Program-made: the position numbers and the translations under genes
Notes under the pieces: model-generated
Seen by the model: only the letters and a program-made list of their open reading frames with translations
The model's database searches: none
Told to the model about the DNA's origin: nothing
Shown: positions 23,916-32,982 of the stretch, piece by piece
How the letters are laid out: the number at the start of each line of letters is the position of its first letter
Position numbering within the stretch: the stretch's first letter is position 1
NCBI GenBank assembly: GCA_012728855.1
Contig: JAAYEH010000463.1
Location: 1-43,030, forward strand
Direction: 5' to 3'
Source: Rhodopirellula sp.
GTDB lineage: Bacteria; Planctomycetota; Planctomycetia; Pirellulales; Thermoguttaceae
Length of the DNA: 43,030 bases

Positions 23916-25238
23916 GTGTCGAAGCCTGCTCAACTCTCCCGGCGCCGGTTTATCAGCAAGTCGGCCGCCGCCGGTGCGGTGGTTCCCCTGTTCGTTTCCT
24001 CGGGTGTATTGGCGGAACCGGGAAAGCCGGGCGCCAACGATCGCATCCAGGTCGGCCTGATCGGCGCGGGGGGGATGGGCCGCGCTAACCTGAAAAACTG
24101 CACGCAACACGACGACGTCGCGGTCACGGGTATTTGCGACGTGTGGAAGGAACGGCGGGAAACGGCCGCCGCGGAACACGGGGGAAAGCCCAAACTCTAC
24201 AACGATTATCGCGAGTTGCTCGACCAAAAAGACGTCGACGCGGTGATCATCGCCTCCCCGCCCCACTGGCACGCCTTAATGGCAATCAACGCTTGCGAGG
24301 CCGGCAAGGATATCTACCTGCAAAAGCCGATGACGCTCCACCTTGCCGAAAGCCTGGCGGTGATGGGGGCCGTCAAGAAACATGGGCGGATCAGCCAGGT
24401 CGGCACGCAGATCCACGCCGGCGAGAACTATCATCGCGTGGTGGACCAAATTCGTTCCGGCAATCTGGGAAAGATCGGCGTAGCGCGGACCTTCAACATG
24501 CTCAACATGGGAGCGGAAGGGGTCGGCAACGACCCGAACTGCGACCCGCCGCAGGGGCTCGATTGGGAACTGTGGGTCGGCCCCGGGCCGATGCGGCCTT
24601 GCCATCCGATGATCATCAAGACCTCGGGAACCCACTCGGCTTTCATGGCGTACAGCGGCGGCTGGTCGGGCTGCTGGGCGCCGCACATCATCGACCTGCC
24701 GGTCTGGGCGCTCGATCTGGGGCTGCCGACGATGGTCAGTTCCTCGGGCGGCCGGTACGTTTGCCAAGACGCAGGCGACGCCCACGACACGCAGGAGACG
24801 ATCCTGCAATACCCCGGTTTCACCCTCACTTGGATGATGTCGCAGATCAACGCCCACCGCTTCGAGCTCAAGGGGCGAGTGGGAATCTACTTCCACGGCA
24901 CCAATGGAACCCTCTATGCCGACTACGGCACTCACGAAATCGTGCCCGACGGCGAGCGGATGAAGGATGCCCAAGACCCGGAGAAGGCAGTTGCCGACTC
25001 GCCGGGGCATGAGCGCGAATGGCTCGATTGCATCCGAAGCCGCACACAGCCCAGTTGCAGCGTGTTCTACCACCACAAGGTGAACGTGCCGATCGTCTTG
25101 GGCAACCTGTCGCTGAAACTGGGACGTTCGATCCGATTCGACCCGGCGACCGAAAAGATCGTCGGCGACCCGGAGGCGGCGGCTCTGTCGATCCCGGAGT
25201 ATCGGGCGCCGTGGAGATTTCCGAAGGAGTACCTGTAG
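23916..25238 (+). CDS. Tat-exported Gfo/Idh/MocA family oxidoreductase
   Basis: The protein has 440 residues. The start is GTG 23916 with AGGAGGG upstream. A twin-arginine leader (SRRRFISKSAAAGAVVPLF) occupies the first about 33 residues. The NAD(P)-binding motif VGLIGAGGMG lies at about 46-55. The usual EKP motif is replaced by QKP with K137 retained. A C-terminal alpha/beta domain covers the remainder, with HIIDLPVWALDL and the NGTLYADYG and EREWLDCIRSRTQPSC segments seen in many planctomycete homologues. It is probably a periplasmic sugar or inositol dehydrogenase or a non-classical glycan enzyme; the substrate is unknown. It is convergent with the esterase gene, with the family A repeat between them. 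Confidence 0.9.
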   Translation: MSKPAQLSRRRFISKSAAAGAVVPLFVSSGVLAEPGKPGANDRIQVGLIGAGGMGRANLKNCTQHDDVAVTGICDVWKERRETAAAEHGGKPKLYNDYRELLDQKDVDAVIIASPPHWHALMAINACEAGKDIYLQKPMTLHLAESLAVMGAVKKHGRISQVGTQIHAGENYHRVVDQIRSGNLGKIGVARTFNMLNMGAEGVGNDPNCDPPQGLDWELWVGPGPMRPCHPMIIKTSGTHSAFMAYSGGWSGCWAPHIIDLPVWALDLGLPTMVSSSGGRYVCQDAGDAHDTQETILQYPGFTLTWMMSQINAHRFELKGRVGIYFHGTNGTLYADYGTHEIVPDGERMKDAQDPEKAVADSPGHEREWLDCIRSRTQPSCSVFYHHKVNVPIVLGNLSLKLGRSIRFDPATEKIVGDPEAAALSIPEYRAPWRFPKEYL

Positions 25239-25263
25239 GCGCGAGTGAGACGTCCGCGGAGAA

Positions 25264-25358
25264 GGGGTCGGGAGTCTTTTTTCCATGTCGGCCGGAAAGA
25301 GTTCTCTCTGTACGGCAAGACGTTGCCCGGCCGACATGGAAAAAAGACTCCCGACCCC
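25264..25358. repeat. Family A inverted-repeat element, copy A2
   Basis: The arms 25264-25295 and 25327-25358 are perfect 32-base reverse complements beginning GGGGTCGGGAGTC, with inner stem CCATGTCGGCCGG. The total is 95 bases, the same as copy A1, but with A in place of G at the inner stem and the complementary change in the other arm. It lies between two convergent stop codons, 26 and 21 bases from them. Confidence 0.95.
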
Positions 25359-25378
25359 CTTGCGCTCCAGCGGGCCGC

Positions 25379-26632
25379 TCAGAGGTTGAATACCTTGGCA
25401 AGCCACGGCACCGCCCGGTCGGGCCGGAAACGGTGCAGTTCCGGCTTGACGTAGGCGTGCTGAAAATACTGCTCGTTGTTGATCCCGATGGGAAGCTCCG
25501 CGCGGTCCAGCGGGCGAGAGGCGGGGTCGTCGAAGGTTTCGTAGTGGCACAAGGCCACCGCGTCGGCCGCCCCGTGCAATGCGTAGGCGCGGCGGATCTT
25601 CTCGAACTGATTGGCCCGGCCGCCCTCGGTGAACAACAGCGGCCGCGGCGCCAACGCCGCCTCCAGATCCGTATAGTCGAACCACTGGAAGATACCCGGC
25701 ACGATCTGGTGGGCGCCGGGCACGTCGAGATTCATCGCCACCGCACGTTCCTGCCAGTTGCAGATGAAGTCGTTGTGGACGACCGCATGGACCAGTTCCG
25801 GGTAGAGCACCCCCAGGATATCGGCCGGCTTGGCGCCGAGCGAATGACCGCTGACGGCGATCCGCTGGAGATCCACCAGCGGCTGCGCGGCGAGCCATTT
25901 CAGCAGACACGCCTTCTGGAACACGCTTACCGCTTCGTAGGAACGGCCCATCCAGATGGCCGCCAGCGACAAGCTGTTCCGCTCCCGCAGCGTGCTGGCC
26001 AATTCATTGGTGGCGGGACTGTCGACGGCCAGCGCCACCAGCCCGCGGCGGACGTAATGCCAGGCCATGCGGTTGTCGAGCCATTTCTGATCGGCCGGAG
26101 TGGACGTTTCGCCAATCGCCGGCTCACCGGCCAACGCCTCTTTGCTCCCCGTCGAGCCGGGAAAACAGAGCACCGCCGGGGCAGGCGATTTCTCGCTCGT
26201 GCCATCGGGGACCAGCAGATAGAACGGCACGACGCTGAATGGCTCCGGGTAGGCTTCCCATCGTTGCAGGCGATATCCTTGCCGAGGCTGTGAAGAAATG
26301 AGCTTCGGCTCGGGCTGCGGAGGCACGTTGGGGAAACACATCAATTCGAGCAGCTTCTCCCGCACCGCCTCTTGCCAGGCCGGAACGCTGTCGCGCGCAA
26401 TCCCCTCGCCGAACTGGAGCTTGGGCTCGAGCGACTGAAGATACTTGTGCAGCACCCCCGCCGTTTCCACGAAGCGACCGTCCTCGCGTCCGCTCGTGAA
26501 GGTCCGCGGTTCGACCGGTTCGCCGCCGGCCTTCGCGGGCTCAGCGGCGCCTGCGGCCAAGTCTATGGTGGCTCCCGCCGCCGCGCCGGCGGCGATGCAT
26601 CCGAGGAATTCACGTCTGCCAATGGTCGTCAT
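25379..26632 (-). CDS. Tat-exported alpha/beta-hydrolase esterase (acetyl xylan esterase-like)
   Basis: The protein has 417 residues with a Tat leader (GRREFLGCIAAGAAAGATIDLAAGAA). The alpha/beta hydrolase fold is shown by VLCFPGSTGSK (oxyanion region), DSPATNE, the nucleophile elbow VSGHSLGAK with S264, and a late His (candidate in VALCHYETF). Length and layout resemble planctomycete acetyl-xylan or dienelactone-like hydrolases. It would deacylate exported glycans. It faces the Gfo/Idh gene convergently. The catalytic acid was not assigned with confidence. Confidence 0.85.
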   Translation of the reverse strand: MTTIGRREFLGCIAAGAAAGATIDLAAGAAEPAKAGGEPVEPRTFTSGREDGRFVETAGVLHKYLQSLEPKLQFGEGIARDSVPAWQEAVREKLLELMCFPNVPPQPEPKLISSQPRQGYRLQRWEAYPEPFSVVPFYLLVPDGTSEKSPAPAVLCFPGSTGSKEALAGEPAIGETSTPADQKWLDNRMAWHYVRRGLVALAVDSPATNELASTLRERNSLSLAAIWMGRSYEAVSVFQKACLLKWLAAQPLVDLQRIAVSGHSLGAKPADILGVLYPELVHAVVHNDFICNWQERAVAMNLDVPGAHQIVPGIFQWFDYTDLEAALAPRPLLFTEGGRANQFEKIRRAYALHGAADAVALCHYETFDDPASRPLDRAELPIGINNEQYFQHAYVKPELHRFRPDRAVPWLAKVFNL

Positions 26633-26671
26633 GGTATACTCCCGGGGTCAAGGATGTTGGCCCGCTGCAAA

Positions 26672-26689
26672 GGGGACAGGCACCGAGCC
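26672..26689. repeat. Half copy of family B element
   Basis: GGGGACAGGCACCGAGCC matches the start of a family B left arm joined to the first bases of the right arm (GAGCC) with the rest lost (followed by ACCAGA). It appears to be a collapsed or truncated copy. It lies in the 288-base region between divergent genes, 26633-26920. Confidence 0.6.
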
Positions 26690-26707
26690 ACCAGAATAGC
26701 AGAGCGC

Positions 26708-26742
26708 GTGGGGCAGGGCTGTAACCTGTCCCACGACGTATT
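26708..26742. repeat. Family E stem-loop, copy E1
   Basis: GTGGGGCAGG, a seven-base loop, CCTGTCCC, then trailer ACGACGTATT. The same 35-base layout occurs at 40683-40717. It lies in the divergent gap between the esterase and the small membrane-protein gene. Confidence 0.7.
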
Positions 26743-26868
26743 CCTGATCTTTTGGCGGTTGGTCGAGTTGTATGCCGAACGGTTAGCTACAGAATACTCT
26801 CGCGCAACTCCGCATGCACCCAAGCGGCGGCCCCGTCCTGCAAAATCGGGATGCATCGAAAGAACTAA

Positions 26869-26891
26869 GGTCCAGCCCGGCAGGCTGGACC
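26869..26891 (+). repeat. Family C hairpin with a different stem
   Basis: A perfect stem GGTCCAGCC / GGCTGGACC around the same CGGCA loop used by the other family C copies, followed by CTACTGGGCG as at 15228. It is 30 bases upstream of the ORF at 26921. Confidence 0.8.
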
Positions 26892-26920
26892 TACTGGGCG
26901 GGATCTGAAAAAATGGGGGG

Positions 26921-27250
26921 ATGCTCATCCCGCAGTTCTCGATTCGCTGGCTGTTGGCCGTCACCGCCGTTGCGGCGGTGATTTTTTCGGTTGTCGCGCT
27001 GGGAGTGCGAGGCGAGCACTGGGCGGCGTCGGTTTCGGTCGGGCTGCTGGCGCTGGCGATTCTCGTCGGTTTCTACGGGCTGTTGTTCTTTCTGGTTTGG
27101 CTCTTCTCCCTGGCTGCCGGCCGCCACGCACGATCAGGCGGGGCCTCGCCTTTCGCGATGGCCGGCGCCGAAGCGGAGATTGCCGCCGCGGCGACCGTTT
27201 TGGACGAGGGTGGGGACACTACCGCGGGAAATCGAGGTGACTGCCAGTGA
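26921..27250 (+). CDS. Small planctomycete-type membrane protein
   Basis: The protein has 109 residues. It starts MLIPQFSIRWLLAVTAVAAVIFSVVALGV, a leader-like hydrophobic helix with the FS(I/L)R.LL pattern common in planctomycete operon-leading membrane proteins. A second helix follows (about 38-66), then an alanine-rich cytoplasmic tail. No enzyme domain is visible. Its last codons overlap the start of the next ORF (GTGA), so it is translationally coupled to the ABC-transporter-associated operon. Function is unknown. Confidence 0.75.
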   Translation: MLIPQFSIRWLLAVTAVAAVIFSVVALGVRGEHWAASVSVGLLALAILVGFYGLLFFLVWLFSLAAGRHARSGGASPFAMAGAEAEIAAAATVLDEGGDTTAGNRGDCQ

Positions 27251-29403
27251 ATGCCACTCAAAGTCCTCGCACGACCCGACTCGTCCTGGCCTTGGTTGCG
27301 GTGTCGAATTTCGGCTGGACTGTCGAGGCTTTGGCGGGCCAGCTTCACCGCTGCAGCGGAGCCGGGCTCGTCATGACCTTCGATACCCGCTGGTTTCCCG
27401 GTCCCGGATACCGGCCGATTCCGATCGAAGTCCGCCCCGTCACGCCGCAGAACACCGACCGGACCCTTACCGTCGAGTTCCTCTCGCGAGATGCGGGAAG
27501 CGACAACCGCTATTGTGTCCGGGCTGCACAGGATATCGACCTGCCGGCGGGTTCCGGACCGGTTCGCGCCGTTCTGCGGGTTCCACAATCGCTGGGCGCG
27601 GAATATCGCATCCGCACGAGCGAAGATGGCTTGTTGCTCCGGACACTTTGCGTTCCGGACACGATCGATCCCGACGCCAACCCCGGCCCGCGACGAAGCT
27701 TTCCGAAATTCCTGGCAGTCGCCTCGACGTCGGTGGATGCCGGCAACCTTGTCGCAGTCTTAGCCGACGGATTCGGGATCGCGATCCCGCAGGCCGGAGC
27801 GCCATTGCCCGTTGACGCCGAATTCACCATGCATACGGTGACTGCCGCTGAGTTGCCTTTGAACTGGCTGGACTACTCCAATCTGGACGTGGTTTGCCTC
27901 TCGCTGGACGAATTGCGCGGCATCGCGAAAACGCAGGCGGGACGGGCCTTGTTGCGATGGACGGAGGCCGGCGGAAACCTCTTCGTATTCGGGATCGGAT
28001 CGGATTGGCAACGATTGCCCAACCTGGAAGCGATCGTCGGACTGCGACAATCGAAACCCGAAAGCGAAGGCGAGAGGCAGTTTTCCGAGTGGGTTCCTCC
28101 CGATCCGAAGCAGTTCGGCGAACCGCTGAAGGGTTTCGTTGCGGACGATGGCTACGGTTTGTACGACGTCGCCGCGGAGACCGCCACAGAGAAGAAGCCT
28201 GAGCCGCCGCCGGCGCCGGACCGTGCGCACTTCCTGTACCGCGATGACGGTATGGGAACCGTCGTTGCCTTCGCCCCGGCCGACCTGTTCGCCGGCAGCG
28301 AGCACGACTCGCGCTGGTTGTTCAATGCGTTGGGCTCGGAGCGGCTGGTCTGGTCGCAGCGGCACGGGGTTTCCCTTCATCGCGACAATGCCGATTTCTG
28401 GAATTTCTTGATTCCCGGGGTCGGGTTGCCGCCGTTGACGGCCTTCCGCCTGCTGATCACGCTGTTCGTCGTGGTCATCGGGCCGGTGAACTACTACCTG
28501 CTCCGTCGCTGGGGCAGGCTGCACCTGCTGCTGGTCATCGTTCCCGCCAGCGCGGCGTTGATCACGCTGGCACTGTTCGGCTACGCGTTGATCGCCGATG
28601 GGCTGGGAACGCGGGTGCGAGTTCGCAGTTTCACACAGCTCGACCAGCGCCGCGGCGAGGCGGTCTGCTGGTCGCGGCTCTCCTACTATGCCGGCCTGGC
28701 GCCTCGCGGCGGGCTGACGTTTTCCGGCGACGTCGCCGCTATTCCATTGGAATATGCGCAACCCGATCCCGGCTCTCGCGGCCGCGATGTCTTCTGGCTG
28801 CTGGGAAAGGGGACCGGCACCACGCAGCATCTGGCCCGCGGTTGGCTGCGGGCCAGGACGCCGACGCAGTTCATCACGCTCCGCGCCCGGCCGGTCGACT
28901 ACGGCCTGAGCATCGAACCCGCGGCCGACGGTTCAGGTTCGCTGATGGTCGAGAACCGGCTGGGAACGCGGATCCGGGAGCTTGTCGTCCGCAGTAGCGA
29001 CGGCGGATATTTTGCGGCCGAGGTCATTCCCACCGGTCAAGCTGCAACACTCACAAAAGTCGAACCATCAAGAGCATCGAGCCGTCTGCTCACCATCGCC
29101 GGGCAGCACGCGCCACAGTTCCCGCCCGGCACCGACCGCCAAAGCCTGGCGGCCGCGGCGGCCAGTCGCAACTACCGGCGATTCGTTTACCGGGCCGGCG
29201 GCTATGGAGATGTCGAGCCGAATCAGGCCACAAGCCGGCTGGAAAAATCGCTGGCGTCGGCAACCGGCTCCGTCCTGCCCGCCCGACCGCCGCTGGCGCC
29301 CGGCAGCTACTTCGCCGTCGTGGACCGTTCGCCCGAGGTAGAATTGGGCACGCCGTCGGCTAGCGAGGAAGCGAGCTTTCACGCAATCCTGGGCCAATGG
29401 TGA
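27247..29403 (+). CDS. Large membrane-anchored protein of the ABC operon
   Basis: The protein has 718 residues. The start is GTG 27247 overlapping the upstream stop. An N-terminal hydrophobic segment (about 10-30) precedes about 360 residues of beta-rich extracytoplasmic sequence (FDTRWFPGPGYRPIPIEVRPV...LFVFGIGSDWQRLPNLEAIVG). Two membrane helices lie at about 399-420 and 427-450 (FRLLITLFVVVIGPVNYYLLRRWG, LLLVIVPASAALITLALFGYALI). A further extracytoplasmic domain ends the protein. The VNYYLLRRWGR motif is characteristic of a planctomycete family found in front of ABC-2-type transporters. It is inferred to be a partner of the transporter encoded next. Confidence 0.75.
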   Translation: MNATQSPRTTRLVLALVAVSNFGWTVEALAGQLHRCSGAGLVMTFDTRWFPGPGYRPIPIEVRPVTPQNTDRTLTVEFLSRDAGSDNRYCVRAAQDIDLPAGSGPVRAVLRVPQSLGAEYRIRTSEDGLLLRTLCVPDTIDPDANPGPRRSFPKFLAVASTSVDAGNLVAVLADGFGIAIPQAGAPLPVDAEFTMHTVTAAELPLNWLDYSNLDVVCLSLDELRGIAKTQAGRALLRWTEAGGNLFVFGIGSDWQRLPNLEAIVGLRQSKPESEGERQFSEWVPPDPKQFGEPLKGFVADDGYGLYDVAAETATEKKPEPPPAPDRAHFLYRDDGMGTVVAFAPADLFAGSEHDSRWLFNALGSERLVWSQRHGVSLHRDNADFWNFLIPGVGLPPLTAFRLLITLFVVVIGPVNYYLLRRWGRLHLLLVIVPASAALITLALFGYALIADGLGTRVRVRSFTQLDQRRGEAVCWSRLSYYAGLAPRGGLTFSGDVAAIPLEYAQPDPGSRGRDVFWLLGKGTGTTQHLARGWLRARTPTQFITLRARPVDYGLSIEPAADGSGSLMVENRLGTRIRELVVRSSDGGYFAAEVIPTGQAATLTKVEPSRASSRLLTIAGQHAPQFPPGTDRQSLAAAAASRNYRRFVYRAGGYGDVEPNQATSRLEKSLASATGSVLPARPPLAPGSYFAVVDRSPEVELGTPSASEEASFHAILGQW

Positions 29404-30359
29404 GACGGCCGATGAACCAGCGCCGACCGATGATCGAGCTTCGCGGCCTGCACCGCTTCTTCGGCACGACCCGCGCCGTCGACAATATCTCCTTCGAGGT
29501 GCATCGCGGGCAGGTCTTCGGCTACATCGGCCCGAACGGGGCGGGCAAGACGACCAGTATGCGGATCCTGGCAACCCTCGATCTGCCCGACGCCGGCGAT
29601 GCACTGGTCGACGGTTTTTCCGTGGTCGACGATCCCGACCGCGTTCGGCAGCGGCTGGGATTCATGCCCGACTACTTCGGCACGTATGCCAACGTCAACG
29701 TCCGCGAGTATCTCGATTTCTTCGCCCGCGCCTATCGGCTGCGGGGCCGCGACCGCGAGGCGGCGATCCGCCGCGTGATGGAGTTCACCCGCCTGGAGGG
29801 TCTGGCGGAGAAACCGATCGACGGTCTCTCGAAGGGGATGAAGCAGCGGCTTTGCCTGGGACGGGCGATGATCCACGATCCCACGGTGCTGGTGCTCGAC
29901 GAACCGGCCGCCGGGCTCGATCCGCGTGCCCGCATCGAGCTGCGTGAGATGATCCGCGCATTGGCCGACCGCGGCACGACGGTGTTGATCAGCTCGCATA
30001 TCCTCACCGAGTTGGGCGAGATGTGCGACGTGGTGGGCATCATCGAACAAGGGCGGCTGGTGGCCGTCGGCAGCGTCGAAGAAATCCAGAAGCAAGGGCA
30101 GACCCCGCGGAACCTCGTGGATGTTCGCTTGCTCGACGCCGCCGAATCGTTGGGCGTCTGGCTGGCCGAGCGATCCGACGTGAGTCAATTGCGGGTGGAT
30201 GGGCAGACCGCCCGTTTTCTCCACGCCGGCGACCCGGTGGCCGAGGCGGCCTTGCTCAAAGCGATGATCGAGGCGGGGTTCCGCGTGGTGGCGTTCGGCT
30301 CGCGGCGGCGAACCCTCGAGGACGTGTTCATGCAGGTGACCCAAGGGCTGGTGCAATGA
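29397..30359 (+). CDS. ABC transporter ATP-binding protein
   Basis: The protein has 320 residues. Walker A GPNGAGKTT is at 45-53. The ABC signature LSKGMKQR (143-150 region) replaces the common LSGGQ. Walker B VLVLDEP ends near residue 170, followed by AAGLDPRAR and H201 in the switch (ISSHIL). A C-terminal accessory domain covers about 215-320. The signature and domain layout are those of the ABC-2/CcmA/Gld-type ATPases that drive export. It starts within the end of the preceding gene, and its stop overlaps the start of the next by ATGA, so the operon is tightly coupled. The substrate is unknown. Confidence 0.93.
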   Translation: MVRRPMNQRRPMIELRGLHRFFGTTRAVDNISFEVHRGQVFGYIGPNGAGKTTSMRILATLDLPDAGDALVDGFSVVDDPDRVRQRLGFMPDYFGTYANVNVREYLDFFARAYRLRGRDREAAIRRVMEFTRLEGLAEKPIDGLSKGMKQRLCLGRAMIHDPTVLVLDEPAAGLDPRARIELREMIRALADRGTTVLISSHILTELGEMCDVVGIIEQGRLVAVGSVEEIQKQGQTPRNLVDVRLLDAAESLGVWLAERSDVSQLRVDGQTARFLHAGDPVAEAALLKAMIEAGFRVVAFGSRRRTLEDVFMQVTQGLVQ

Positions 30360-31969
30360 GCATGGAAGTCGACCGAATGCTCGCCCGCGGCGGCGATCTG
30401 CTCAACCCGATCCTCATCAAGGAATCGCGGCAGTCGCTGAAGAGCCGGCAGTTCGTGGTCACCTTCGCCCTGGTGTTGATCTTTGCCTGGGGTTGGTCGA
30501 TCCTCGGCGTGAGTTGGCTGGGGCCCGACGCCCTCTACAGCAACCCCGGGGGCGGGATGTTTGCCGGCTATTACCTGATCCTGGCTTTTCCGCTGCTGGT
30601 GATCGTGCCGTTCGGTGCGTTTCGTTCGCTGGCCTCGGAGCAGGAGGATCGCACGTATGAATTGCTCTCGATCACTGCGCTCAGTCCGCGGCAGATCGTC
30701 CGCGGCAAGCTGGGCAGTGCCGTGGCCCAGATGCTCGTCTATCTGTCGGCGATCGCTCCCTGCCTGGCCTTTACCTATCTGCTCCGCGGAATCGACGCGC
30801 CAACCATCCTCTACGTCATCTTCTGGACCGCGCTGGGCTCGCTGGGACTCTCGATGGTCTCGCTGTTGATCGGTGCGCTGACCAGCCAACGGCACTGGCA
30901 GGTCGTGCTCTCCGTGGCGCTGATCGTGGGGCTGCTGCTGGTGTTCTGGATTGCCGCGGTCATTGTCTTCGACTGGATGTTCTTCGCCTCGGAAGCGTCT
31001 TTTTCCGACCCGGTGTTCTGGCAGATCAACGCGGCGCTGCTGACCGGTTGCCTGGCCTATTTCGCCTTGGTCTACGAGGCGGCGGTCGCCAAGATCACCT
31101 TCGCCAGCGACAATCGCTCCACGCGGCTGCGCGGGATCATGGTTGCGCAGCACGTGCTCTTCGCCGGCTGGATGACGCAAGCATGGATCTATGCGGGAGG
31201 AGAATCGGAAGTCGTCCTGGTATTCGTGTCGTTCGCGATGGTTCATTGGTTTGTGATGGGGGCGATGATGACCGGTGAGACGACGCAACTCTCGCAGCGG
31301 GTACGGCGGAGCCTGCCGCAGAGTTTTCTAGGCCGCGCGCTGTTGACCTGGTTCAACCCCGGCCCCGGCGCCGGCTATCTGCTGGCCGTGTGCGGCGGGC
31401 TGGGCGCCGTGGTTCTGGCAATGCTGGCGGTGACGGCGAAGGATCTCTATCCGCTGCCCACGTCCTCGGGCTGGCAAAGTGGCGAAAGCCTGGTCGTCGT
31501 GGCGTTTGCGATGCTGGCGGTCTGCTACCTGGTGATTTACCTGGGCGCCGGTTTGTTCGTGCTGCGATGGCTGCGCCGCCTCGGCCACTCGGGACTGCTG
31601 CTGACCCTGTTGATCCATATCATGCTCGTGCTCGTCGGCTGCGGGATGCCCGTGGTGATCCAGATGATGTCGCCGGACTGGTATCGCGCCGGCTACTCGA
31701 TGCTGCAGGTATCGAACGCGATGTGGACGCTTGCGCATGTTGGCGATGGAACCACGCTGCCACTGGAAGCGCCGATTCTGCTCGTGATCCTCCCCGTAGC
31801 GGCCGTCGTCGTCTTCGTGTTGAACCTGCCGGAGATTGTCCGCGAGGTGCGTTTCGTGCGAGTGGCCAGGCCGGTTCGCGTCGCCGAGGAGGATGCGGAA
31901 TTGGCGGCAAAACTCGTTCCGCCGCCGCGGCCGAAACAAATCAGTCCCTGGGATGTTATCAACGAATAG
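30356..31969 (+). CDS. ABC-2 type transporter permease
   Basis: The protein has 537 residues. The start is ATG 30356, overlapping the ATPase stop (ATGA). An in-frame ATG at 30023 lies within the ATPase gene and is rejected. About ten to twelve membrane helices are visible (for example about 33-55, 65-85, 120-145, 155-180, 185-210). The segment ASEQEDRTYELLSITALSPRQIVRGKL is the cytoplasmic coupling helix region of ABC-2 permeases that contacts the ATPase. The C-terminal cytosolic tail is short and charged. With the ATPase and the two upstream genes it forms one export or membrane-organising system. Confidence 0.92.
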   Translation: MSMEVDRMLARGGDLLNPILIKESRQSLKSRQFVVTFALVLIFAWGWSILGVSWLGPDALYSNPGGGMFAGYYLILAFPLLVIVPFGAFRSLASEQEDRTYELLSITALSPRQIVRGKLGSAVAQMLVYLSAIAPCLAFTYLLRGIDAPTILYVIFWTALGSLGLSMVSLLIGALTSQRHWQVVLSVALIVGLLLVFWIAAVIVFDWMFFASEASFSDPVFWQINAALLTGCLAYFALVYEAAVAKITFASDNRSTRLRGIMVAQHVLFAGWMTQAWIYAGGESEVVLVFVSFAMVHWFVMGAMMTGETTQLSQRVRRSLPQSFLGRALLTWFNPGPGAGYLLAVCGGLGAVVLAMLAVTAKDLYPLPTSSGWQSGESLVVVAFAMLAVCYLVIYLGAGLFVLRWLRRLGHSGLLLTLLIHIMLVLVGCGMPVVIQMMSPDWYRAGYSMLQVSNAMWTLAHVGDGTTLPLEAPILLVILPVAAVVVFVLNLPEIVREVRFVRVARPVRVAEEDAELAAKLVPPPRPKQISPWDVINE

Positions 31970-31981
31970 AGGAATAGGCGG

Positions 31982-32848
31982 ATGAGCAAGCCGACAGATG
32001 CCGAACGATTCGTTTTGGTCACCGGGGCGTCGACCGGGATCGGAGAAGCCTGCGCGATGGAATTGGATCGCCGTGGGTCTCGGGTCTTCGCCGGGATCCG
32101 CCGCGAGAGCGACGGAGAACGGCTGCGAGGGCAAGCCTCGCCGCGGCTGACGCCGTTGCGGTTGGACGTCACCGATGCGGACACGATCGCCGCGTCCGCC
32201 GACGTGGTCCGCGGCGCGGTGGGCGAGGCCGGCCTCTGGGGCCTGGTCAACAACGCCGGCATCGTCGTCACCGGCCCGCTGGAAGTGCTGCCCTTGGAAG
32301 AACTCCGCCGGCAGCTCGAGGTCAACGTGATTGGGCAGGTGGCGGTTACCCAGGCGATGCTTCCGCTGCTGCGGATGGCAAAGGGGCGAATCGTCAACAT
32401 GGGATCGATCTCCGGGCGAGTGGCTGCACCGTACCTGGGACCATATTCCGCTTCGAAATTTGCCCTGGAAGCAGTGACCGATGCGCTGCGCGTGGAACTG
32501 CGACGCTGGGAGATCGAGGTTTCGATTATCGAGCCGGGCAGCGTGCAGACGCCAATCTGGGACAAAGCCCAGGCATCGGCGGAAGAACTGTCCGAAGCAA
32601 CGGACCCCGCCGAATTCGCCCTCTACGCCGACGATGTCGCGGCCATGCGCAAGGCAAGCGACCACCTGGCCCGCACGGGCATGCCGGTGAAGAAAGTCGT
32701 CGACGCGGTAATCCACGCGCTCTTCGCCCGCCGCCCCAGAACCCGCTATCCGGTTGGCCCGGCCACGCGTTTTTCCATCGAGGCGTTGAAGTTCCTCCCC
32801 GACCGGCTGCGCGACTATTTTGTGCTGCGATCCTTGGGTATGCGGTGA
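31982..32848 (+). CDS. Short-chain dehydrogenase/reductase
   Basis: The protein has 288 residues of classical SDR type: cofactor motif TGASTGIG (14-21), DV and NNAG (about 61 and 90-93), serine near 142-144 in NMGSISG, and Y155 and K159 in YSASK. It fits the NAD(P)-dependent oxidoreductase group with an additional C-terminal segment. It starts 12 bases after the ABC permease, so it may belong to that transcript. The substrate is unknown. It differs from the SDR remnant near 21.2 kb and is intact. Confidence 0.93.
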   Translation: MSKPTDAERFVLVTGASTGIGEACAMELDRRGSRVFAGIRRESDGERLRGQASPRLTPLRLDVTDADTIAASADVVRGAVGEAGLWGLVNNAGIVVTGPLEVLPLEELRRQLEVNVIGQVAVTQAMLPLLRMAKGRIVNMGSISGRVAAPYLGPYSASKFALEAVTDALRVELRRWEIEVSIIEPGSVQTPIWDKAQASAEELSEATDPAEFALYADDVAAMRKASDHLARTGMPVKKVVDAVIHALFARRPRTRYPVGPATRFSIEALKFLPDRLRDYFVLRSLGMR

Positions 32849-32874
32849 GAACCTGTTGTGGAGTGGACTTTAGT

Positions 32875-32964
32875 CAAACTGTCAGTGCGGCAGCCCGGGA
32901 CAGGGGACTGGCTCCGTCGCAAATGGAGGTTTTCCGCGAGGTTGGAGGTTGCCACGATGGTGCC
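32875..32964 (+). repeat. Family B element, copy B1 (long form)
   Basis: It starts CAAACTGTCAGTGCGGCAGC and contains GGGGACTGGCTCCGTCGC (32903-32920), partly paired with 32951-32971. It is about 89 percent identical by eye (about ten differences in 90 bases) to the reverse complement of 40924-41012 (copy B5). It begins 27 bases after the SDR stop. Confidence 0.85.
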
Positions 32965-32982
32965 TTTCCCCTTCTGCTCGCG

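Noticed and set aside
24276..25910. 544-residue minus-strand ORF bridging the Gfo/Idh and esterase genes
   Set aside because: It crosses the family A repeat and the 3' ends of two well-supported genes, and the sequence is low complexity.
30023..30355. Upstream extension of the ABC permease ORF
   Set aside because: It reads through the ATPase gene in another frame; the ATG at 30356 forms the ATGA overlap typical of these operons.
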